Positions 1-5,140 of a stretch of 5,922 bases of DNA are shown piece after piece. Made by a program: the position numbers and the translations under genes. Where the stretch lies: assembly GCA_025353305.1 (NCBI GenBank), contig JANXQX010000017.1, positions 1 through 5,922 on the forward strand, in the 5' to 3' direction. The notes beneath the pieces are model-generated. The model ran no database searches. It was not told the DNA's origin and saw nothing but the letters and a program-made list of their open reading frames with translations. This stretch comes from Holophagaceae bacterium (lineage in GTDB: Bacteria > Acidobacteriota > Holophagae > Holophagales > Holophagaceae). Every line of letters begins with the position of its first letter. Within the stretch, counting starts at the first letter, position 1.

Positions 1-290
1 TGATACCAAGTTGCATTCAAAGAAATAGAACCACCAAGACACAAAGGGCACAAAGAGACTCGTCATGTGCGAGCTTCGCAGCTGAAATTCAGGTAGCCCG
101 GCGGCGGACTCACGCTTAGGTGTGATCCGCGCCGGGCTACCTGAATTTGCGGGCCTTCGGCCCGCAGGCGCTACGCGCCTCGCGAAGCGATTTTGAGCCG
201 GAATCAGTCATGTTGGAGCTTGGCGCTTTCTTGGTGTCTTCGTGTCTTGGTGGTGAATATTTATTTTTTCGAATGCAAACTCGTATTAGA
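1..290. repeat. Long nested-palindrome intergenic repeat, copy A
   Basis: This non-coding element is built as a set of nested inverted repeats. Outermost ends: TTGCATTC at 11-18 pairs with GAATGCAA at 271-278, and TGATAC at 1-6 resembles the inverse of GTATTA at 283-288. Next, an arm of roughly 9-base units: CCACCAAGACAC at 31-42 is perfectly complementary to 242-253, and the similarity continues imperfectly to about 59 and 226. In the centre, a perfect 19-bp stem joins 85-103 to 130-148. After it come three small hairpins: GCGGGCC-TTC-GGCCCGC (149-165), AGGCGC-TAC-GCGCCT (166-180) and TCGC-GAA-GCGA (180-190). It aligns over its whole length, in the same orientation, with copy B at 4740-5046. 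It ends 8 bases beyond the stop codon of the zinc-ribbon gene and could end that transcript. The left boundary may extend beyond the window. Function unknown; no transposase is associated. Confidence 0.85.
85..148. other. Central stem-loop of repeat copy A
   Basis: Bases 85-103 (AAATTCAGGTAGCCCGGCG) are the exact reverse complement of 130-148. The hairpin can be extended inward with small bulges: GCGGA at 104-108 can pair with TCCGC at 126-130 if the base of the main stem shifts by one, followed by TCACG at 110-114 with TGTGA at 121-125 (one G-T pair). The counterpart in copy B (4836-4897) has different bases in the stem but the same pairing. Confidence 0.85.
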
Positions 291-296
291 GATGGC

Positions 297-548
297 CTAG
301 CGCCCACCGCCCCCAAACAGTGGTGCCGAACATCGTGAGCAGTGGGCCCGGTGCGGCGGATTGCGATGGCCGCAGTGGGAACAGACATGATCGTGTTGGC
401 GCTTGCGCTTCCAAAGTCGAAGGTAGAGCAGACCACCGATCAGGATGAGCAGCAGCATCTTCATGCTCGGGGTCAGGACGTACCAGGGGTGTGGCCCGGC
501 AAGTGGCTTGGGTGGTTGCTGTTGGAGTTCGATGGCGGGCTGGATCAT
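297..548 (-). CDS. Small membrane-anchored zinc-ribbon protein, function unknown
   Basis: An 83-residue protein not assignable to a named family. The N-terminus (1-28) is rich in Gln and Pro. Residues about 30-45 (MKMLLLILIGGLLYLRLW) form one hydrophobic membrane-spanning segment, followed by a basic stretch (KRKRQ) that would favour a cytoplasmic C-terminus. Residues 56-73 hold two CxxC pairs (C56-C59 and C70-C73, 10 residues between pairs), the pattern of a small zinc ribbon; the protein ends in a Gly-rich tail. It lies 121 bases downstream of lepA on the same strand, so it may be co-transcribed, but the gap contains a palindromic element. The chosen ATG at 546-548 abuts that element and has no evident ribosome binding site; an internal ATG at 462-464 (Met29) would still keep the membrane segment and the ribbon. 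The CxxC pattern makes this frame far more likely than the overlapping ones. Confidence 0.65.
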   Translation of the reverse strand: MIQPAIELQQQPPKPLAGPHPWYVLTPSMKMLLLILIGGLLYLRLWKRKRQHDHVCSHCGHRNPPHRAHCSRCSAPLFGGGGR

Positions 549-550
549 TT

Positions 551-664
551 GGGCTTTGGGCTGTGGGCTGTGGGGGGCGAATGATGGGAATTATTCCGGC
601 CTTGCGGGCTGCGCCTTGGGCTGCCTTCGCTTTACCTACAGCCTACCGGCCACAGCCTACGGCC
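551..664. repeat. Short palindromic element with 7-base-unit arms, between lepA and the zinc-ribbon gene
   Basis: The left arm is a run of heptamers on the plus strand: GGGCTTT (551-557), GGGCTGT (558-564), GGGCTGT (565-571), then a G run. The right arm (635-664) has the complementary units imperfectly repeated (CTACAGC, CTACCGGC, CACAGCC, TACGGCC). The arms therefore form an imperfect inverted repeat around a core containing GGAATTATTCC (587-597) and a direct repeat of GGGCTGC (606-612 and 618-624). It fills nearly all of the gap between the lepA stop and the next start. It could act as a transcript-end or processing structure after lepA; there is no T-run typical of a simple intrinsic terminator. 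Confidence 0.6.
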
Positions 665-669
665 TGGCA

Positions 670-2487
670 TTAGTTATCCACCTTCAATATGGCGAGGAAG
701 GCTTCCTGCGGGATCTCCACATTGCCGATGGATTTCATGCGCTTCTTGCCTTCCTTCTGCTTTTGCAGGAGCTTTTTCTTTCGGGACACGTCGCCGCCGT
801 AGCATTTGGCGGTCACGTCCTTCCGGCGGGCCTTCACGTTGGTGCGGGCGATGAATTTGACACCGATGGCCGCCTGGATCGCGACATCGAACATCTGCTG
901 GGGGATCACTTCCTTCATCTTCTGGCAAAGCGCCAGGCCGAGCGCCTGGCTCTTGCTGCGGTGCACGAGGATGCTCAGGGCGTCCACGGCTTCGCCGTTC
1001 ACCAGGAGATCCATCTTCACCAGGTCCGATTCCGTGTAGTGCTTCATGTGGTAGTCAAAGCTGGCATAGCCTTTGGAGAGGGATTTCAGTTTGTCGTAGA
1101 AGTCCAGCACGACTTCGTTCAGGGGGAGTTCGTACACGAGCATCACGCGATCACTGCTTACATATTCCAATCTTTGCTGGATCCCCCGGCGAACCTCGCA
1201 GAGTTTGAGAAGACCACCCACGAAATCCGCGCGGGTGAGAATCGTGGCTTCGATGATGGGCTCTTCGATTCGGGCGATTTTCTGGAGCGGCGGCAGCTTG
1301 GACGGGTTGTCCACGATGACTTCTTCGCCGTCGGTCAGGTACACGTGATAGCGCACGCTCGGTGCCGTGATGATCAGGTCCAGGTCGAATTCACGCTCAA
1401 GGCGCTCCTGCACGATCTCCATGTGCAGCAGGCCCAGGAAACCGCAGCGGAAGCCGAACCCCAGCGCGGTGGAGGTCTCCGGTTCATAGGTGAAGCTGCT
1501 GTCATTGAGCCGCAGCTTGTCCATGGCCGTGCGGAGGTTTTCGAAATCATCGCTGCTGGTGGGGAAGATCCCGGCGAACACCACCGGCTGGATCTCCTTG
1601 AAACCCTTGAGCATCTCCGTGGCCGGAGTCGTGTTCACGGTCAGTGCGTGGGTGATGGTGTCGCCGACCTTCACATCGGTCAGCTGTTTAATGCTCGCCA
1701 CCAGGTAGCCCACTTCACCCACGGACATCACGGCCTGCTTGGTCATTTTTGGGTCGAAGATGCCGATCTCGTCCACGCGGTATTCGGAGCCGTTGGACAT
1801 GAAGCGGATCTGATCCCCGGCCTTGAGCGTGCCGTTGAAGATGCGGATGAGGCTGACGATGCCGCGGTACGGGTCGTAATAACAGTCGAAGATGAGCGCC
1901 TGGAGCGGACCGTGCTTGTCACCCTGGGGCGCCGGAATGCACTTCACGATTTGTTCGAGCACCATTTCGCAGTTCTCGCCGGTCTTGGCGCTCACATTCA
2001 CCGCATGGGCTGTGTCCACGAGTCCGATGACCGTGTCGATCTGCTCCAGCACCCGGGCGGGATCCGCGCTGGGCAGGTCCGTCTTGTTAAGCACAGGAAA
2101 AACTTCCAGGCCGTTTTCCAAGGCGAGATAGGCGTTGGCCAAAGTCTGGGCTTCCACACCCTGGGTTGCGTCCACCACCAGGATGGCGCCTTCGCAGGCG
2201 GCGAGGCTGCGACTCACCTCGTAGGTGAAATCAACGTGTCCCGGCGTGTCAATGAGGTTCAGCGTGTAGGTCTTGCCATCCAGGGCGGTATACATGCAAG
2301 TCACGGCATGGGCCTTGATGGTGATGCCGCGCTCCCGTTCCAGATCCATGTCATCGAGCATCTGGGCCTGCATGTCCCGGTGCGCCACGGTCTTGGTGAG
2401 TTCGAGCAACCGGTCCGCCAGCGTGGATTTGCCGTGGTCGATGTGCGCCACGATGGAAAAATTGCGAATCAGTTGTGGATCAGTCAC
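670..2487 (-). CDS. lepA: Elongation factor 4 (LepA), ribosome-associated GTPase
   Basis: LepA/EF4 is a conserved translational GTPase that binds the ribosome and can promote back-translocation; it acts in the cytoplasm, partly membrane-associated. At 605 residues it matches the usual length of about 600. GTPase motifs: G1 AHIDHGKST (14-22), G2 threonine in RGITIKA (Thr56), G3 DTPGH (80-84), G4 NKTD (134-137, where many family members have NKID) and G5 SAK (166-168). The EF-G domain II-like part begins around 195 ([14 protein letters not shown]), the domain III-like block [19 protein letters not shown] lies at 334-352, and the LepA-specific C-terminal domain from about 485 to the end carries [23 protein letters not shown] and [10 protein letters not shown]. 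The start is GTG (2485-2487), supported by GGAG six bases upstream and by the family-typical N-terminus. It is divergent from the peptidase genes. No truncation or frameshift. Confidence 0.98.
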   Translation of the reverse strand: MTDPQLIRNFSIVAHIDHGKSTLADRLLELTKTVAHRDMQAQMLDDMDLERERGITIKAHAVTCMYTALDGKTYTLNLIDTPGHVDFTYEVSRSLAACEGAILVVDATQGVEAQTLANAYLALENGLEVFPVLNKTDLPSADPARVLEQIDTVIGLVDTAHAVNVSAKTGENCEMVLEQIVKCIPAPQGDKHGPLQALIFDCYYDPYRGIVSLIRIFNGTLKAGDQIRFMSNGSEYRVDEIGIFDPKMTKQAVMSVGEVGYLVASIKQLTDVKVGDTITHALTVNTTPATEMLKGFKEIQPVVFAGIFPTSSDDFENLRTAMDKLRLNDSSFTYEPETSTALGFGFRCGFLGLLHMEIVQERLEREFDLDLIITAPSVRYHVYLTDGEEVIVDNPSKLPPLQKIARIEEPIIEATILTRADFVGGLLKLCEVRRGIQQRLEYVSSDRVMLVYELPLNEVVLDFYDKLKSLSKGYASFDYHMKHYTESDLVKMDLLVNGEAVDALSILVHRSKSQALGLALCQKMKEVIPQQMFDVAIQAAIGVKFIARTNVKARRKDVTAKCYGGDVSRKKKLLQKQKEGKKRMKSIGNVEIPQEAFLAILKVDN

Positions 2488-2493
2488 GAAGTG

Positions 2494-2497
2494 CTCC
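2494..2497 (-). promoter_or_regulatory. Ribosome binding site deciding the GTG start of lepA
   Basis: On the minus strand GGAG lies six bases before GTG at 2485-2487. No ATG nearby would give the family-typical N-terminus, so this site supports the non-ATG start. Confidence 0.75.
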
Positions 2498-2506
2498 GAA
2501 CCCGCA

Positions 2507-2512
2507 ATTGTA
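2507..2512 (-). promoter_or_regulatory. Possible -10 box of the lepA promoter
   Basis: The minus strand reads TACAAT, one base from the TATAAT consensus. Transcription would start near 2500, giving a very short leader of about 13 bases that still contains the GGAG site. The -35 region 17 bases upstream (TTCGGG) matches the consensus poorly, so the call rests on the -10 box and its position. Confidence 0.4.
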
Positions 2513-2548
2513 GCGCCGACGGGGCTTTCCCCGAAGCGGGAATCCGGC

Positions 2549-2564
2549 GTGGGCTGTGGGCTTG
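2549..2564. repeat. Lone arm of 7-base units upstream of lepA
   Basis: GT followed by GGGCTGT and GGGCTTG on the plus strand. The 12 bases GTGGGCTGTGGG (2549-2560) also occur at 563-574, in the left arm of the element on the other side of lepA. No complementary right arm is seen nearby, so this may be a decayed or partial element. Confidence 0.5.
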
Positions 2565-2577
2565 GAAGACGTCCCGG

Positions 2578-2679
2578 GTCCTGAGTCCTGGGGCAACATG
2601 GAGGCGCCTTCGGCGCTCTATTGACATCGCGGCCCCGAGCCGCATCCGAATTGAACCCCAGGACTCAGGACTCAGGACT
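2578..2679. repeat. Short palindromic element with CAGGACT arms, in the lepA/metalloprotease gap
   Basis: The left arm GTCCTGAGTCCTGGGG (2578-2593) is the exact reverse complement of 2656-2671, a perfect 16-bp inverted repeat. The right arm continues as three perfect tandem heptamers CAGGACT (2659-2665, 2666-2672, 2673-2679); the left arm has about two. The 62-base loop holds two small hairpins: GGCGCC-TTC-GGCGCT (2603-2617, one G-T pair) and GCGGC-CCCGA-GCCGC (2629-2643). The design (tandem-unit arms around GC-rich hairpins) is the same as in the other three elements, although the sequence differs. It ends 23 bases before the metalloprotease start, so it probably lies in or next to that gene's promoter or leader. 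Confidence 0.8.
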
Positions 2680-2702
2680 GCAATCTTCTGAGACAATTTC
2701 CA

Positions 2703-4223
2703 ATGCGTCCACTCTTCTTGCTCCTGGCACTCATCGCACCGCTCACGTTACAGGCCCAGGGCCCGCTCTCGGGCCAGGTGACTGATGGTCAACGGGCGTT
2801 GCCCGGGGTCCGCGTCTTCGTGGATGACGGAGTTCGCACCGCACGGGACCACCGTGCGCTGCTGCCCGCTTTGCGCGGCTACTCCTGGGATATCACCGGA
2901 AGCGATGGCCGTTTTTCCATGCTGGGATCCGCAGAAGACACACACCCAGTGCTGGTCTTCGAGAAGGATGGTTGGGCAAGGGACATGGTTCCCATGCGAA
3001 ATCGCACGTCCGCCATCATCGTGCTTCGGCCTGCTGCTGAATACCGCGTGGAAAAGGGACTCGTGGTTCGCTTGAGTTTTTCAGATGAACCGGCGGCCAT
3101 GCCTGTAGTCGAGCTACGGCGCTTGCTCTTCAATCGCGAGCCAGGGCAGGCCAGCGCCGCCAACTACCTTTACGAAGTATCCAAAGGAAGCCTGGTCCTG
3201 GAGGAAGGTGCCATCCTGAATTTCACGGATCCCATCCACAAGAAGCCCCACAATGACAATCAAAGGGCCGACATGGTGCGCTTCGTGCTGGAGAAATTGA
3301 AGGGCCAGGATCTCCATGATTTCGATCGCGTGAACAACCGGACGGGCGCCTTGAAACCCGACGGGAAGCCCGATCACTTATGGATCTTCGCGCCGGGTGC
3401 GCCGAAATCAATCACCAGCAACGACGCCCATCTCAGGCCGGTGACCTTCATGATGCCCCTGCCGTGGGATGCATCCATCACCTGGCCGGTGGTATTCATG
3501 ACCGAGCAGGCGCCGCTCGGAAATATCGTGCATGAAGCCTTCCACGCCATGGGAGAGAATTCGGCGGATGACCTCTATCTCGGCTGTGACGATCCCAATA
3601 CCGCAGGCATCTGGGACTTGATGGATGCCGGGCAATACCGTGGCTGGGACACGGCCCATGGAGACATCGGTCCTTGGCAGCAGGACACGGGCTACAGCCC
3701 TTCGCATCCCGGGCCCTGGGTGACCGGCGAGCTTTGGTACAACGGACGTTTCAAATCGCTCGTGAGGAAGGAACGGATCAAGGGCAGTGCGTGGGATGGA
3801 TGGCTCGCGCCGCTGGAAAGAGCGCCGGGCATCGACTCCCAGCGGCTGATCGTGCCGGATCCAAGAAAAGCGAACGCCTTTTGGGAATTCTCCGTACGCA
3901 GGCCCTGGGGCTTCGACCGCGGCCGCGTGGGTGACCGCTGGGGGCCAGGCCATGAGGGTCTCATCGTGGAACACATCGATCCGGGTTTGTTGAGCCGGGT
4001 GGGCGAGCCAAAGGGTCCCGTGCGCATCGTGGACGCACATCCCCACAGCCCGGAGCCGCCCCAACCAAGGTTTCCCTGCGGCCGCTGGGAGTTGGATGAC
4101 GCCGCCTTCAATCTCGGGAAGGGCGAAGTCTTCAAGGGCAGCGATGGCCCCCTGAGCTGGGAAGTGATCTCCGTGGATTCGTTCGGAAGCATGCGAATCC
4201 AAGTGAAGCTGAGGACCCCATGA
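2703..4223 (+). CDS. Secreted M6-like zinc metalloprotease with N-terminal carboxypeptidase-regulatory-like domain
   Basis: A 506-residue exported protein. Residues 1-19 (MRPLFLLLALIAPLTLQAQ) form a signal peptide with likely cleavage near Ala18/Gln19. Residues about 21-110 resemble a carboxypeptidase-regulatory-like beta-sandwich (SGQVTDGQRALPGVRVFV, then SDGRFSM). The catalytic part resembles the immune inhibitor A (M6) family: an upstream block like the family's 'SyGkl' region (YEVSKGSLVLEEG, 157-169), the zinc motif HEAFHAMG (277-284; H277, E278, H281) and GIWDLMDAG (302-310), matching the family's GxWDLM segment. A C-terminal block, WEFSVRRPWGFDRGR to GLIVEHID (394-426), matches the M6 'EnRq..GfD...LliwHiD' pattern. 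The usual HExxHxxGxxD motif is altered: three extra residues precede the acidic DDLY (289-292). The ATG at 2703 gives a good signal peptide; its ribosome binding site is weak (GAG at 2690-2692). The stop overlaps the next start. Substrate unknown. Confidence 0.82.
   Translation: MRPLFLLLALIAPLTLQAQGPLSGQVTDGQRALPGVRVFVDDGVRTARDHRALLPALRGYSWDITGSDGRFSMLGSAEDTHPVLVFEKDGWARDMVPMRNRTSAIIVLRPAAEYRVEKGLVVRLSFSDEPAAMPVVELRRLLFNREPGQASAANYLYEVSKGSLVLEEGAILNFTDPIHKKPHNDNQRADMVRFVLEKLKGQDLHDFDRVNNRTGALKPDGKPDHLWIFAPGAPKSITSNDAHLRPVTFMMPLPWDASITWPVVFMTEQAPLGNIVHEAFHAMGENSADDLYLGCDDPNTAGIWDLMDAGQYRGWDTAHGDIGPWQQDTGYSPSHPGPWVTGELWYNGRFKSLVRKERIKGSAWDGWLAPLERAPGIDSQRLIVPDPRKANAFWEFSVRRPWGFDRGRVGDRWGPGHEGLIVEHIDPGLLSRVGEPKGPVRIVDAHPHSPEPPQPRFPCGRWELDDAAFNLGKGEVFKGSDGPLSWEVISVDSFGSMRIQVKLRTP
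4211..4223 (+). promoter_or_regulatory. Translational coupling site between the metalloprotease and the NTF2-like gene
   Basis: GAGG at 4211-4214 sits five bases before ATG at 4220-4222, and the stop TGA of the upstream gene (4221-4223) overlaps that ATG as ATGA. The ribosome binding site therefore lies inside the last codons of the metalloprotease, typical of genes translated together. Confidence 0.8.
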
Positions 4224-4699
4224 TTGAGTTGCAGGCATTGTTCATGGTCCCGGCGCTTGTGCTCAACACGCCGCCAACGCAGGCTCCTGAAGAGATCCTT
4301 GACCAATGGCATCTCGCGGCGGCACGGGCAGACGCGGACTCGTACTTCGGCCTAATGGCTCCTGGCGCCGTATTCCTGGGAACCGACGCCACCGAGCGAT
4401 GGACCAAGGAAGAATTCCGCATCTGGGCGGAGCCCTACTTCAAGAAGGGGAAGGCCTGGACCTTCAAGGCCGTGAAACGCCATGTCAGCTATTCCAGCGA
4501 TGGGAACACCGCCTGGTTCGATGAGGAGATGGACACGCCAAACCTGGGCCCCGCGCGAGGTTCGGGTGTGCTGGTCAAGACCGGCAAGACCTGGCGCATC
4601 GCCCAGTACAACCTCAGCGTGCCCATCCCGAACCCATTGATGAAGCAGGTGAAGAAGGAGATCGAGGAGCATTTGAAAGCTGTTGGGAAGGGCCTCTGA
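4220..4699 (+). CDS. NTF2-like / SnoaL-type domain protein (DUF4440-like)
   Basis: A 159-residue protein whose pattern fits the NTF2-like superfamily (SnoaL_3/DUF4440 type). An N-terminal helix contains LDQWHLAAARADADSYFGLM (27-46), followed by GAVFLGTDATERWTKEEFRIWAEPYF (49-74), then beta strands with AVKRHVSYSSDGNTAWFDEEM (84-104) and GSGVLVKTGKTWRIAQYNLSVPIPN (114-138). The last is the typical strand of this fold in which a tryptophan and 'W+iaqyhlS' precede the end. A basic and acidic helical tail (139-159) follows. These cone-shaped proteins serve as small-molecule enzymes or as binding or accessory domains; the active function cannot be read here. The first 16 residues are hydrophobic (LFMVPALVL), so export is possible, in keeping with its secreted partner. 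The ATG is chosen because GAGG lies five bases upstream; Met9 is a less likely start. Coupled to the M6-like protease by a 4-base overlap. Confidence 0.8.
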   Translation: MIELQALFMVPALVLNTPPTQAPEEILDQWHLAAARADADSYFGLMAPGAVFLGTDATERWTKEEFRIWAEPYFKKGKAWTFKAVKRHVSYSSDGNTAWFDEEMDTPNLGPARGSGVLVKTGKTWRIAQYNLSVPIPNPLMKQVKKEIEEHLKAVGKGL

Positions 4700-4739
4700 C
4701 AAGTAGCCGCGAGGAAGGCGAAGGAACTCGAATGCCCTT

Positions 4740-5046
4740 TGATACCTAGTCGCGTTCTATCGTGTAGAAAAATAATTCACCGCCAAGATGCCAAGCACGC
4801 CAAGGGCACTCATCATGTGCCAGGTTCGCGAATGGAATTCAGACGGCCCGGCGACGGCCTCACGCCTTGGTGTGATCCGCGCCGAGCCGTCTGAATTTGC
4901 GGGGCTTGGGCCCGCTGGCGCTGCGCGCCTCGCGAAACGATTTCGGGCTCAAATCAATAGTGGTGGAGTTTGCTTTTCTTGGCGTGCTTGGCGTGCTTGG
5001 CGTCTTGGCGGTGAATTCTATCTTTTTGAAGGCAACTCCGTATGAG
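4740..5046. repeat. Long nested-palindrome intergenic repeat, copy B
   Basis: Same architecture and orientation as copy A (1-290). The outermost ends are weakly paired (TGATACCTAG at 4740-4749 against CCGTATGA at 5038-5045; TCGCGTTC at 4750-4757 against GAAGGCAA at 5028-5035). The outer arm 4774-4804, made of units such as CGCCAAGCA, is complementary to 4987-5017 at 30 of 31 positions; the exception, T4789, would be a G-U pair in RNA. One further CTTGGCGTG unit stands at 4978-4986. The central stem 4836-4853 pairs with 4880-4897 at 17 of 18 positions. The hairpins at 4899-4915 and 4917-4929 match those of copy A; the third (4930-4940) is degraded to 3 bp. The element fills most of the gap between the NTF2-like gene (stop 4699) and the M28 peptidase gene. 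Apart from this element and the ribosome binding site of the next gene, nothing else is recognisable in the gap. Confidence 0.88.
4836..4897. other. Central stem-loop of repeat copy B
   Basis: AATTCAGACGGCCCGGCG (4836-4853) pairs with 4880-4897 with one C-A mismatch (C4848/A4885). Relative to copy A, three consecutive base pairs are exchanged on both sides (G-C to A-T, T-A to C-G, A-T to G-C). Confidence 0.85.
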
Positions 5047-5129
5047 ACAGCTGCTCCATCCCTTGACCATTCGTCAGCCTCTTCCTGGTTTTCCTTTCTC
5101 CAGGTCCTCTACCCAGTAACATGAGGGTC

Positions 5130-5134
5130 AGGAG
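5130..5134 (+). promoter_or_regulatory. Ribosome binding site of the M28 peptidase gene
   Basis: AGGAG lies six bases before ATG at 5141-5143. It selects this ATG over a second one three codons in (5150-5152) and over the unrelated ATG at 5121. Confidence 0.8.
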
Positions 5135-5140
5135 ATCCCC

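Noticed and set aside
31..257. CRISPR-like array from the repeated CCAAG/CTTGG units
   Set aside because: Units are about 9 bases with no spacers of constant length, and they sit in inverted arms; no cas genes are present.
147..338. Small plus-strand open frame in copy A (RAFGPQALRASRSDF) with a same-frame counterpart in copy B (4897-5124, RGLGPLALRASRNDF)
   Set aside because: The similar peptides follow from the conserved hairpin bases; the frames have no ribosome binding sites, differ in length, and the changes preserve base pairing rather than amino acids. These are likely to be annotated wrongly as small proteins.
137..436. Minus-strand 99-codon frame overlapping copy A and the zinc-ribbon gene
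   Set aside because: It runs through the palindromic repeat and the zinc-ribbon frame, which has a membrane segment and CxxC pairs; no feature supports the longer frame.
445..2691. A 748-codon open frame on the plus strand antisense to lepA
   Set aside because: It is the complement of the lepA coding frame, with low-complexity His/Val/Leu/Asp-rich sequence and no recognisable domain; lepA explains the region completely.
2669..2697. Promoter with GACAAT (2692-2697) just before the metalloprotease gene
   Set aside because: No -35 match at the right distance, and the start codon would be within a few bases of the transcription start.
3408..4312. Long minus-strand frames opposite the metalloprotease gene
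   Set aside because: Shadow frames of a GC-rich coding region whose plus-strand frame has a signal peptide and metalloprotease motifs.
4740..5046. Miniature inverted-repeat transposon with target duplication
   Set aside because: Terminal inverted ends are weak in copy B and no flanking direct duplication is visible; mobility remains possible but is not shown.
5063..5091. Promoter for the M28 gene with TTGACC at 5063-5068
   Set aside because: The -35-like hexamer is good, but the hexamers 16-18 bases downstream (TGGTTT region) do not resemble a -10 box.
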